The position numbers were made by a program, and so were the translations under genes. The notes under the pieces are model-generated. The model saw only the letters and a list, made by a program, of their open reading frames with translations. It did no database searches and was not told where the DNA came from. DNA of 64,000 nucleotides, from NCBI RefSeq assembly GCF_000227135.1, contig NC_018253.1, positions 96,313 through 160,312 of the forward strand, in the 5' to 3' direction. Below, piece by piece: positions 37,098 to 48,200 of the stretch. The stretch is from Leishmania donovani. Lineage: Eukaryota > Euglenozoa > Kinetoplastea > Trypanosomatida > Trypanosomatidae. Position 1 is the first letter of the stretch. Each line of letters starts with the position of its first letter.

Positions 37098-38679
37098 GAC
37101 GCGAGTCGTGAGACGGCGAGGCCTCTGTGTGTGCGTGTGTGTGAAGGGGGTAGGGTGCACTTGCTAGCAAGCGCTCAAGCACACACGTGCGCGCGGACAA
37201 GAAAAAGAAAGAGACAGAGGTGGGGTGGGGGGGGTGTAGAGATCAGGAGAGGGGTGATGCCTGTCGGCAACGTGGCCTGTTGCCTTGGAGATCGTTGTCC
37301 TCATTTGTGAGCGCGTATGCGTGCGCGCCTCGGTCAGCATGAGATGAAGCACGGTAAACTTTACGCCGCGGCCCCCCACATGCTCCGCGTCTCTCCTCGC
37401 TGCTGCTGTGCCATCCGCAAGCCCACACAACGAGTGGGGGCGTGCGGCGAGAGGCCGAGCGGCAGGCAGCTGCGGAGGGACAGACAGAGCGGAAGACCTG
37501 TCACGAGGTGAGCGCGAATGGAGAAGGAGCTGTCGGAAGGGCCAGGCAGCCCAGCTGCATTCAACGACAACGTTCTGCAAGAGCAACAACGCACAACGAG
37601 ACGCGTGCTGCATCGTACAGTGAGGAAGAGGAAGCGCAAGCGCCCAGAGCGTCATAGGCGGAGGCACACACACACACACAGAACGAGTACGTGGGCAGAA
37701 CAGTCCACGTGACAGACATGTTCAGGCGGCGGCGAGCGGGTAGACATAGAGAGCGAGGATGGGAGCAATCTGGGAAAAGTGCACGCACCTGACATATACA
37801 CGCGCTCGCAGCTATGCCACATAACCTCCGAGCGCCTCCGCGGACGAGAGAGAGCTGTGCGCAGGGAGGGGGAGGAAGGAGGGAAAATTGGATGGGAGGA
37901 GGAAAAGAATGGAGGCGCTACGAGCACCCTTCTCTTCCGTGCCGCCTCAAGCAAGATGCCACTCGGAGGTAGCGCAGGGCGAAAAAGGGGGAAAGAGAGA
38001 GATGCGGGCACCGTGCAGCATGGTGAGCCATACCGTCATGGCATTCGCTACGCAGCGTCGGCAGGCGCCCACGCGAACAACAAGGACAGAGACGCTCGTG
38101 TACGTTCCACAGCAGGGCAAAGAAAAAGGAGGACAAGCAGAGCGAACATCAACAAGGGAGGGGGGCGCGTGATAGACGGCCCTTAACGTGACTCGCCGAC
38201 AGGAGAGAGACTCCGTGGGAGGGCGGGGCACGTGGATGCATACTCGGTCTCCTCTCCTCCCCCTCTCCCTCTCCTGCCATTGTTGGGGTGCCCCCCACCA
38301 CCGCACCCATCCATCCATTACCCCCTCCTTTCGTATTCCATCCATGCATCCTGCTCCCATTCGCGTGCTTTAGCGTTCCTTCTCGGAGGCGCAGAAGGAA
38401 GAAGAAAACCAAAAGCCATGTTATGTACATCGGCAGCAACCCACAGCGGCAGTCACTGAAACGCAGCGCTCACCTCGAGCTCAGCGGGGCCAGCCACGAA
38501 GAAGCGCGCAACGCCATGGGCTCAGCACATAACCGACGCGGTCACACTCCGTGTCGTCTGACCCGTTGGGGCATATGCGCTCAGGAGGAGGAGGCGAAGG
38601 AGTAGGGAGAAACTAGGCGGTGCGAGAGCCATCACCGCCGCAACGGATCCCTCTCTGTACGCTGTACACTGCCCTTCTC
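37098..38679. other. Intergenic spacer, 1.6 kb
   Basis: Leader of the poly(A) polymerase gene and 3' UTR of the LRR gene. It is purine-biased on the plus strand throughout, with an AC repeat near 37670. No gene seen. Confidence 0.5.
37198..37236 (-). promoter_or_regulatory. Polypyrimidine tract upstream of the poly(A) polymerase gene
   Basis: About 100-140 bp before the ATG at 37097 the plus strand is A/G/GT only, giving a CT-rich tract on the transcript, close enough to place the splice acceptor between here and the start codon. Confidence 0.45.
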
Positions 38680-40116
38680 TTATGCGGCGGCCGTCGGTGC
38701 AGCGGCGGAAAGGGCAGCGTGCTGCTGATAGGGAAGTTTTTGTTGTTGGCAGAGTGCCGTCTGCGGACCTGCTACGCGGTTCTTGGCCAATCGCTCCTCC
38801 AGCAAGTTGTCCAGCCTCTTCTGGGCAGCGCGTGAGATGTTGTTGCCGTTCGTCACCAGCGCCACAAGCTGCGCATTCCGCAGCGCTGCATCGATGAGCT
38901 GTGAGGCACCCTCCTCGCCGATCTTGTTGCAGGAGACATCGACGACGGAAATCGTGATGCCATCCGTGATGTTCTGTGCGAGGCGCACCGCGGCCTCGTC
39001 GTCGAGAGCGTTGTCGCTAAGATTGATTTCCTTAAGGGACATAGACGTGCTGAGCAAGCTAGCAACGCGTGCACCGCCGCTAGCGGTCAGCCCACAAGAG
39101 CTCAAGTCCAGCTGCTCTAGAACGCTGCGCTGGTGGGAGGTGAGAACCTGCGTGAGCTCGTTCGCTCCCACCGGGCCAACCTCGTTTCCGGAGAGCGACA
39201 GCACAGCGAGGGAGGTGTTCTTGGCAAGACCCTGCTGCACAATCGTCCTTACACCGTTTGCCGTGAGCGTGTTCAGGCGGATGTCGAGTTCCTCGAGGGT
39301 GTCATTGGCCTCGAGCATCGCGGCAACGGCGCCGGCGGCCTCGTCTGTGGCGTGGTTGTTCCCCAGTGTCAACCGTCTGAGTTCCTTGTTCGTCCTCACG
39401 GCATCGCAGATGGCTATCACGCCCGTTGGACCAAGATAGTTGCCATGCAGCTGCAGAACCCGCAGCGCCGATACAGAATTGCGTAGGATGCCGGCAAGAC
39501 ACTCCGCACCACTCGGGCCCAGCTCGTTCACGGAGAGGTCCAGCGAGGACAGGTACGTGTTGCGCTCCAGCGCCTTCGCGGCGAGCGCCGCCCCCTCAGG
39601 GCCTAGCCTGTTCGATGCCAATCCCAGCCGCGAAAGCGCCGTGGACATGGAGACGGAGCGCAGCAGGCGATGCACGTCGCTCGCGGATAGGTGATTACCG
39701 CGGATATCGAGAACCTGCAAGCTGTGTGACAGGTTCACCACCCCAGCCAGCCCGTCGCACCCCTCCTTGCCAATGTCGTTGTAGCAGATAAACACCTCCG
39801 TCACCGGTGAGGATTCGAGGCAGGAGGCAATCTTCACCGCCCCTGTAGGCCCCAGTTGGTTATCCATGAGGTCGATGGTGTGGATAGGGGTGTCGAACTC
39901 GCGATCCAGCAGAGCACGGCAGATGCTGTCGAGCTGCTGATTCGAGATCTGCCGCCACGGAATCTGCATGCGGCGGCGTCCATCGCTGACGCTGCTGCCA
40001 ATGACCGCGAAGGATGCCTGTGACTTGGCACCCTCAGAAGCCGGCACAGCGGCAGGGATGATGCCGCCGGTAGACGGCGATATGCCGGATGAAGCTTGCA
40101 TCGCCTTGGCCGACAT
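38680..40116 (-). CDS. Leucine-rich repeat protein, ribonuclease-inhibitor type
   Basis: 478 residues. After about 60 Ser/Ala-rich residues comes a run of roughly 12 leucine-rich repeats of 28 residues each. Each has the ribonuclease-inhibitor style consensus L-x-L-x-x-N-x-L/I-G-x-x-G-A (for example LGLASNRLGPEGAALAAKAL and the repeats beginning VLQLHGNYLGPTG and LTLGNNHATDEAAG). A C-terminal helix rich in Arg and a Gln/Ala tail close the protein. RI-type LRR solenoids bind other proteins; in protists many are cytoskeletal or flagellar. No kinase, NACHT or membrane domain is attached. The start ATG at 40116 is the first in frame. Confidence 0.9.
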   Translation of the reverse strand: MSAKAMQASSGISPSTGGIIPAAVPASEGAKSQASFAVIGSSVSDGRRRMQIPWRQISNQQLDSICRALLDREFDTPIHTIDLMDNQLGPTGAVKIASCLESSPVTEVFICYNDIGKEGCDGLAGVVNLSHSLQVLDIRGNHLSASDVHRLLRSVSMSTALSRLGLASNRLGPEGAALAAKALERNTYLSSLDLSVNELGPSGAECLAGILRNSVSALRVLQLHGNYLGPTGVIAICDAVRTNKELRRLTLGNNHATDEAAGAVAAMLEANDTLEELDIRLNTLTANGVRTIVQQGLAKNTSLAVLSLSGNEVGPVGANELTQVLTSHQRSVLEQLDLSSCGLTASGGARVASLLSTSMSLKEINLSDNALDDEAAVRLAQNITDGITISVVDVSCNKIGEEGASQLIDAALRNAQLVALVTNGNNISRAAQKRLDNLLEERLAKNRVAGPQTALCQQQKLPYQQHAALSAAAPTAAA

Positions 40117-41179
40117 GCCGGGGGAGAGGGGAAAATAGAAAGTTCAAGCACCACCTCCTATGAAGATGTGTGTCTCTGTCCTCAATCAATGACGTCACCC
40201 TTCGAGCTATTTGTGCAGTGCCAGCGGTGGTAAAACTCGCAGAGGCCGATGGACGTGTGGGTGCGAAACTGACTGAGACCTCGAGCGCGTACTGAGCGTC
40301 TGAGGGGGAGGGGGGCAGTCGGTGGTAGAGAGAGATGCGTAGGAGTGAGGCGGGGGGGGGGGGCAAAGACAAGTAACAAGGAGTGACGTCGTTCGAGCTG
40401 CTCTCGTAGGTGTTCGAACTGCTGGCCACGCGATGCGTTGAAGCAGAAAGTGAATTGAGATGCCCTGCTCATGAGTGGTCGCATTAGCGGAATCCGCGAC
40501 ATCATGGGGGGATGAAAAGGAGGGAGGGAGGGAGAGATTTTGGTTGGCCCGTGGCGCTTACGAGTGTCCCGAGTGCACCGTCCCAACAGTTTGTTTGGAG
40601 AGAGACAGCGGAGGCGCACGCTGACACACAGGAATGAGTGGGACAGCAAACACCCATCCAGACAAGGAGATACGGGCGCGTGCGCATGTATAATGGACGA
40701 AGGAGACAAGCGAAAAAAGAGGGCTGGGGAAGACACGCGGCCAGCCGAGAACGGCGCTGATGCCCGCCGTCGCACACTACACCTGCTGTGCGCAGAGATC
40801 GGGGGAGGGGGAAGGTGAGCGTTAGAGAGGGCCAGAGAAAGAGAAGGTCACATTGCCGTTCAGCCCAGCACCACCACCGCAACGCACACCCCACATAATA
40901 TGTACACATGAGTGAGAAGCATCCAAAGAATAGAAAGTCACACAAATCCGAGCATGAAGAGCATAATGGCGTCTTTTACAGCGCGATGGCGCGAGAGAGG
41001 GAGAGGGGGAGAGGGAGGGAGGGAGAGACAGTGCGCACGCAGACCCCGGGAGCTGCAACACCCAACGCGCAAAGTCCACGCGCGCTGCTGCAGAGAGAGA
41101 AAAGAATGCATAACGAGCAGCAAAAGATGCCCGAAGAAGCGCTTGTGCGCGCCTGTGCGTACGAGCCGGTGTGCGTACA
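40117..41179. other. Spacer between LRR gene and pseudogene block
   Basis: LRR gene leader: purine-rich plus-strand runs at 40303-40340 and 40512-40540 are likely pyrimidine tracts on the transcript. The upper part grades into the decayed tail of the pseudogene. No intact gene. Confidence 0.5.
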
Positions 41180-42172
41180 AGATTGAGAGGGACGGATGCG
41201 CGTCCTCCGCTGTGCTCGGTGAACAGAGGAGTCGCCGGAGATTCGGCGTGGGGCACGGGTATGTATGGCGCCGTCTCGACACGTCGCATCCATTTGCCGT
41301 GTTGGCTATCCCATCTGTAGCGGCCTCCGCCGATGTACCCGACGAAGTTGCCGGGGTAGTGGTGGTTGGCCAACGCTGCCTGCTAGGAGCCAGCGGAGGC
41401 ATCCACCTCCGGCGCAGGGGGAGCAATGTGGTGCACATCTTCGAAGACCACACTTCCCCCTCCACATCCTCGCTCTCGTCATTCCCATCGAAGCCATCTT
41501 GAGAGGCGTTCGAGTGGAAGTGGGTGTCGCCCTCCTCGCCGTCAGTCACCGCATTCCTCGAAGACGACTGCGAGGTAGCGCCCACGATGGAGGTTGTCGT
41601 TTTTTTTTTCCGTGGTGGTCGCCGCAGTCGTGCGGCGCAGTTCAGCTGCGGCCGTAGCGTGTCGACGGTCGATACACCGGCCTCACGTGTGTCATTTCAG
41701 TGCTCGTCGCTCCTCTGCGGCGGCGGTGAGGCGGATGTGCCTGTGCTGCTGGTGTGGCTTTTCGCTCCCCACTTCACATCCTCGGTGCGTGGGGCGGCGG
41801 CGCTGCTGCTCGCATGGAAGCGCCATCCCGTCAGGGCGGCGGCGAGAGAAGTGACGTTCACGCGCTGGGAGGCGTGGAGGAAACGGTGTCACGCCCAAAG
41901 ACGAGATTGCTCATGCGCAGAGGCGAGGAGGCTTCAGCAGCACTGCCGCACTTGTCTGGCACCACCGCGACGGAGCCACGTGGCGGCGAGCCAGAAGCGG
42001 GATTCAACTCTGTGCTCGTCAGCGCCGCGCACATCAGTGTTGGCGAGATATGCGAGAAGAGCACACGCGCCTCCTTGTCCTCACTCATGGGAAGCACACG
42101 GTACCTCTCCGCCTCCAGCTTCGACTCCTCCAGCTAGCGCGTCTCCATGGAGCTGTGAGAGCGGTAGTAAAG
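41180..42172 (-). pseudogene. Pseudogene block, distal part (soluble tail)
   Basis: This continues, in the same frame, after the TAG at 42173-42175. A second TAG lies at 42134-42136, followed by ESKLEAERYRVLPMSEDKEA and onward to a TGA at 41858-41860. The text then resumes one frame over (VTSLAAALTGWRFHASS, an internal TGA near 41698, then an acidic stretch with DGFDGNDESEDVEGE). It shifts again near 41430 to a frame with a TAG near 41385 and then NHHYPGNFVGYIGGGRYRW and WDSQHGKWMRR. It fades into simple sequence near 41180. The aromatic/Gly-rich end looks like a real conserved C-terminus. At least four stops and two frameshifts make an intact product impossible. Confidence 0.55.
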
Positions 42173-42175
42173 CTA

Positions 42176-42945
42176 CTTCAGGCAGCAAATGTGGAGGAAG
42201 CGGGAGCCACTGCCGACCTTGAAGCGCGGCGGCATCGACTGGCTATAGTGCAGGTGTAGGAGCAGCCGTTCACGGATACTGCTCCGCGGCGGCAGCTCGC
42301 CCGTCTCGAATCCAGGTCGCGGCGTTGGCGCGTAGAAGATGGCAAACATGTACGGCTCCAGCACGGCAAGAATAATATGAGGCACCAGCACGAAGAACGC
42401 CACGACGGTGCCGACCCCGAGGATCGTCAACCACGGCATCACGACTACGTCCGGCTCGTCCACCGACGGCAGGAACCAGACGTGTGTTGTAAAAGGCCCG
42501 AAGAGCATGCTCAGGAAAAAGTACAGAGCAAACGTGGAGGAGGCGCTCGCGAAGAGGAAGTTGTTGCCGGCGAATCTGATGAGCTGCGCGTTCACCACGT
42601 TCACCAGCGGAATACATCGAAGGCAGAAGAGGGTACGGTTTAGCGCGCTTTTCACGAAGAAGAGGTCGGTGAGGGCCGTGCCGATCAACTTCTTGGTGGT
42701 GGCGGCCGCCAAAATGGCGTGGATGACAAAGATGGCGCAAAGAAGAGCAGCACCGGCGAGGGCAGCTGCATGCGCACCGCCAGCACCTTCATCTCCTCGG
42801 AGAAGTTGACGAAGGAAGAGGTGTTCACGTAGACGGTGAGGTACAACACTCCCAAGTTGGCCGCCAGCAGAAAGACGAGGAGCGCCATTCGCTTCGTGAT
42901 CCCGTGCATGGCCAACCCGGGCTTGCAGCTCGTCAGAAGAATTCA
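42176..42945 (-). pseudogene. Pseudogene block, membrane-spanning part
   Basis: From the TGA at 42943-42945 the frame continues through an ATG at 42909 into four predicted membrane helices. Helix 1 is ALLVFLLAANLGVLYLTVYV. Helix 2 is broken by a one-base frameshift near 42735: PSPVLLFFA in one frame, AIFVIHAILAAAT in the next. Helix 3 is FASASSTFALYFFLSMLFG and helix 4 is WLTILGVGTVVAFFVLVPHI. It ends at the TAG 42173-42175. If it ever was a separate gene, only about 30 bp would separate it from the TPR part, too little for trans-splicing in a trypanosomatid. A single ancestral gene is therefore more likely. Confidence 0.6.
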
Positions 42946-44555
42946 GCGGTAGTCAAACCGATAGACGACACGCTTTTTATGCAGCATGCTGTGCATCTGG
43001 ATGATCTCGCGCGAGTGCGGGAAGGCCTGCAGGTTCTTGACAGCATTGTCGACCGCCTCTGGAACGTGGTGGTCAACATATAGGGCGAGTGCCAGCAAGT
43101 TCTGCGCCGCTGGGCTGTGCGGTTAGCAGTCGGCTAGCAGCACCGCCTGGCTCAGGGAGTGCTTCTCACCGCGGATAATCTTCAGCTGCGCCTGGCACAG
43201 CTCATTCAGGCGAGAGTGCGGGTAGAAGTGTAGCATGCGCCGCACCACGTCCTGCCATATGTGCAAAATCTCTTTGATGAGAATCTCGTCCTCCTGTAGC
43301 GTTGCGTCCTTCTTGTCCTTGGCCTCCTTGCTGGTGGGGTGCGACAGGCACGCCTTTGCCGCCTCCAGATCGGCTAACAGGAGCTCCTCAAGCAGTGCGA
43401 ATCCGACGTGGCAGGTAAAGTAGTACATATGGAGCGAGAAGCAGTCGGAGAAGGCAAGCTCGACGGAGCCGGCCAACTCGTCCACCGTGGCGACGGCGCA
43501 GCACGCGTCATCCCAGGCGCCGCACAGCTGCCCAGCGTGGTAGAGATACACGGCGCGGTTCATGTGGAACGGGATCATCTGTCGCGTGGAAGCGTGCAGG
43601 GGCAGGTCTGACGGGTATAACAGGCAGTGCGCCTCGGACTGCGCCCTGACGCAAATGCCGCCAGCGCAGAGACCGCCGAAGAAGGCAGGCACACCGCAAT
43701 GTACGCGAGGAGATGCGGCGACAGTGTCACCTCCAGCGCCGATGCGGCGTCCTCCAGCGCGGTGACGGCCATCACCACAACGCGGCGCAGCGTGTCCAGG
43801 AGCAGGGCATCATCCTTGTCATTGTCGACGGAACTGCTGCCGCGCGTTCGCAGAGCCTCGGCTCTGTCAAGGGCGGCCTTTGCCATCTGCATCGCCGGCT
43901 CCACCATGCCCAGGTGCAAAAGCGTCAGCGCGTGCACCGACTCCGTTAGAGCGTACAGGTCTCTTTGCATGGCAAGCGAAAACGAACGAGGCGAGACAGC
44001 GTGTGCGGGCGTCGACGTCACTTCGGCAACGGTGCCTGTGAGGTACGCGGTGGCATTCATGACTGTCTCCTCGGCAGCCGGCAGTGGCAGCCCGAAGAGC
44101 GCCAGCGCACACCCGACATGGTAGCTCAGAGAGTCTTCGGCGTAGTCGAGAAGGGCGACCGCGTCCTTGCCAAACTGCAAGCGCTTACCCATCTGCACAC
44201 TCGACCACGCGTGCTGGAGGAGGGCAAGGCGGCACTGGTACTCCTGCACGCCAGGCACGCCCGCCGCAGCCGGCAGCGATGACCGTCGCGCCGCTGAGTG
44301 GGTCGAGTGAATATGGTGACGCAGCAGCGGCCCCGCCTCGCTTTCAGCATCCACGGACATCCGTCGCGCGTCAGCGCGGTGGTGGCTCGCCTCAATCGAC
44401 TGCGCCATCACCCCGTTTTCTTCCGCCCAGTGCAGAAAGCGCGGCGCCGCCATCATGCAGGTGCGGAAGTGTTGCGTGTGAAAAGCCGCCACCGCCGTGA
44501 TGAAGAAGACGTCCCGCTCCGCACAATGCGAGAGCAGCAGCGACGCGGCCTCCTA
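42946..44555 (-). pseudogene. Pseudogene block, TPR-like helical part
   Basis: The frame starts right after a TAG (44553-44555) with EAASLLLSHCAERDVFFITA and runs to about 43690 with TPR-like helices (SLSYHVGCALALFGLPLPAA, ESVHALTLLHLGMVEPAMQMA). A frameshift near 43690 moves it one frame over, where it continues with FHMNRAVYLYHAGQLCGAW and more helices. A TAA at 43123-43125 interrupts it, but the same frame goes on with PHSPAAQNLLALALYVDHHV and EAVDNAVKNLQAFPHS, a good TPR pair, to the TGA at 42943. The repeats recall TTC7-type TPR proteins; identity is inference. No ATG opens the first piece, so the N-terminus is lost. Confidence 0.65.
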
Positions 44556-45202
44556 ATCAAGAGGGCACACCGCGCCGGTGAAGAGGAGAAAGCGACAAGA
44601 TGGTCGCGTGCGATGTGCGTGAGCGATGGGAAACGTGCACCATGGCTTGAGTGAAGAAGTCCGCCAGTAATGCCGTCTCTCAATTTCCGAAGAGAGCGAG
44701 AGTCCGGGACGACAATGACGTGCGTGTGCGCGGAGAGGGAGAGCGAGAGGGGCAGGGCAGAATTAAGAAGGGCGAGGGCGGGCGAAAAGTGAAAGCACAG
44801 GTGATCAGAATAAGGCAATATGTGAGCGGAGAGGAGAGGAGCAGTGGGTGTTGGGGAATGTGGGAAGGGGAGGGCACTCTCGTACAGTGCAGAGGCCTCC
44901 ATTCACACCCGCGCTTGTGTGTTCGGCTGTGCGGCATCCGGCGTGTCGCCCCCGAGCATATGAGCAGGCGTCGGTCGCTCCCCCTGTCTTTTGTGGCTGT
45001 GCGTCCATTGCAGAATGTATGTTGGATGCATGGGTGTGGGGTGTCAGATAGATGTCGTCCTACCGCGGCGTTGCGCCACGTGGCACACAAAGGGCCCCCC
45101 TCCCACGACGCTTCTGCGGATGCTGTGGAGGAGGTGCGAGGCAGAAATGGGCGAAAAAGCGCGCACACACACACAGACCCTCACCCGCGTGGCGCGCTGC
45201 CC
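44556..45202. other. Intergenic spacer, 647 bp
   Basis: 3' UTR of the 1155-residue protein gene and the former leader of the pseudogene. It is purine-biased on the plus strand near 44690-44790, so a splice-acceptor tract may survive. No coding sequence, though a few codons just above 44555 could belong to the lost N-terminus. Confidence 0.45.
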
Positions 45203-48200
45203 TCATACGGCGGCCCCCTGAAGCCGGCGCTGCATCGCCTCCAACATCTGCGCCATTTCCGCCACACCGGCTTTGGTGCTGTCGTGTCGCTGCAGCTCGC
45301 CAAGCAGACCCAGCGCTGCTGAGGCACCCTGCGCGAGAAACACTCGACGCACCAACTCGTACAGTTCCGCACTCGTGCACGATGATGCTGACGCTGTCGC
45401 CGCGGCAGCCGGGGAAACTGACATGGCAGTGGGCACAGAAGTGTGTTGTCCGGAAGGTGACGCGACACCGTCGTGCTGCGCCGACAATCCAGCAGACACA
45501 GCATGGGCCGCCGGTCCACTCGTGCATGGCGTCTCCTCGGGAACTTTGAGTGGTGCAGCGTTATCGGGCTTCGTGTCATGGACAGCGCTGCCTCCTTCAA
45601 GCCACCAATGCCTTCTCGCATGCACCATTGACCGCACCGCAGGACTGCAGTACTCGAGCAGGCCGGCAGCCACCTCAGCCGATACGCCGTACGCCTGCAC
45701 GACACCCCACACAAAGTCGAAAAGAGGCTGCAGCAAAAGGCCCCACACCTCCCACGCCGTTGCCGTCATCGCCGAAGATGACCTTCGCGCTGCGCCTGCT
45801 TCCACCGTCTGAGCCAAGTGGGATGCGCAGGCCTGCAGCGCCGATACGTTACCCACAGCCGCCACGTCCTCCATCGCGTGTCGGAGAAGCTGTGCGCACC
45901 CGTGCAAGAACGCCACAATCCGCATAGTGGCCACGACGCCGCCACCACGGGCATCAGGGCAGTCCCTGCCCCTGGCCAGGAGCCCACTCATGCGCAGGGC
46001 AGCCGAGAAGCCGGCGACTACGGCGACCGCGCCGGCTGCACTCGCTGCCTCCCCGCAGAAGCACGCGTGCAGAAGAGCGTGCAACGCGTCGTGAAACGCA
46101 ACTGTAGCCGCGGGGTAGTACAACGCCGCACCGTCCGCATGGGGTCCCCGACCAAGAGCCGCATTCAATGCAGCAGCAGCAGCAGCCGAAGTCGTTCCGT
46201 GTTTGTACGGATAGTTCAACTCTAAAAGCGCCGCCTCGAGCGCCGTCTCCAGCGGCGACTCCTCCTCAGATGCGACTGCTGACGGCGACGCCTTGCTGAG
46301 GGAAGAAACGGTGGTGCCCTGCACCGCTGTCCTCCACGCACTGACCTCGTTACCACCTGCCATCAGACATGCGTGCGGGAACAGAGCGCTCAGCGCGTGG
46401 GCGGTCCACTGAAGCGTCGAGGCGGCCTGGCACGCGCCGCCAGTAGCGGTGCCTGCTCCTCCGGCGATTCCGCTACACTCTTTGGGACAGAGCTGGAACA
46501 GCGATGTGCACGACGGCCACACAGACGGGAGGCGCACCGTCACTGTCCACGCGAAACGAGCATCGCCACTACTGCTGATGGCAACGTAAAGAGTGTCGCT
46601 GAGGTTCTCGGACGCCACCATCGAGTCCGGCGTGTCGGCGGCAGAAACTGCGCAGACGAGGCGCAGCCGGCTCGACGGATGGGCGAAGGACGGCGGTAGC
46701 GACTCGAGAATCGAGGAAGAAATCAGCGGCACCGGCAACAAGGGCGAGATGGCCGCGTCGGAGGCAGCAGCAGCAGACGTCCCCATTGCCGTGAGGGAGA
46801 GAAACAGAAGCTGCAGAGGACTCTGCGAATGCGAGCAGTGGACGAAGCGATCGCCGACGGCTGAGGTGACCGTCACCGGGCTCATCGCCGAGGTCATGTC
46901 CCACGGCTCAGCTGCACCCGCGCTGCTGTGCCGGCACAGCAGCAAGAAACCGGCATGACCACCGCATGCCACGTACTGTACGTCATGGAGAGCGTGTGAG
47001 GAATCCAGCTTCACTGCGGTGGTGAGAGTCGGTTCCGCGTCACCGTGCTCCCCCATCGCGCCTGTGCCTGTGGGAACGCTCGCCACGCAGAGCTGCGAAT
47101 CTGTTCTGAGCAGCCACACACCGCGGTTAGGGCTCATGGCCAGCACCGAAGAGGGACGGTGCCGGCGACGGCGACGGCCTCCCTCACCCAAGACGAGCAC
47201 GCCCGATACAGCGACAGACGGTGTTGTGGCGAGCGTGAGCGCCCTTTCCATCCATGGAGAGTGGCGCCACCGGTCGGCAAATCCCCACGGCGGTGCGACG
47301 AGGAGCGCGCCGCCGCAGACATAATCACCGGGTCGAGAGACTGCAATGGATTCTGCGGCTGCGGAAGCGTCAAGCTTCGAGAACAGCAGACGAGTTCCGA
47401 CGCAGCATGTGTAGACGACAGTCATAGATGGGTCTTCTTTGCCCGCCAAAGTCAGCGCTTCGTGCGCCCCGTCGGCCATGAAAAGCTCAAACACCAGTAT
47501 GTGGCCTCCGCTGGTGTAGAGCACGAGCTCCGAGACGACAGGACGGCAGTACGGCGCTCGACTGGCGCCGCGTGCGGGGGACCTCAGACGATGCCACGCC
47601 CCTGTGACGCGGCAACGCAGCAGAGACCGAAGGACGCGCCGTCGAGCTGGCGCACCGCGCAGCCCAAGATGAAGGAGCAGCGGCTGCAGCGCACCACTTT
47701 GCTGCTCTCCATCGTGCAGGGAGAGATAGCTCCCGCGCAATACCAGCGTCGCCGAGGCACCGCTGTCCTCGGTGAACGCACACGCAGATAGCGCAGCGTC
47801 GTGAATGAACGTATCGGCCAGCAGCACAGCTGCGTCCCCCATTGGCATCAGCGCCACGCGCTGCATGCTCTCGCTGACGAAGCGCAGCGATGCATGGTAG
47901 GCCACTCTATACTTCTTGTGCCGCCTGCTGACCGTAGGGCGCAGCAGTACGAGCGCACGACGGCACCGCTGCGGAAATCGAACGATAAGGGCGACAGTCG
48001 GCAGGCTCCTGGCCACACACGCCGACCTCATCTCACTGAGGACCGCAAGATACTCAGGGGCGCAGCAGACCGCGTGCGCGGAGCAACAATTCGCCTCTGC
48101 AGCACTCGCAATCGCCGTCTCCATGGCTCGGCCGCCAGTGCTACCGACGGTGCTGCTCTGAGCACCCCTGCCTCGCGCACTTTGGCCTGACCACACGCTT

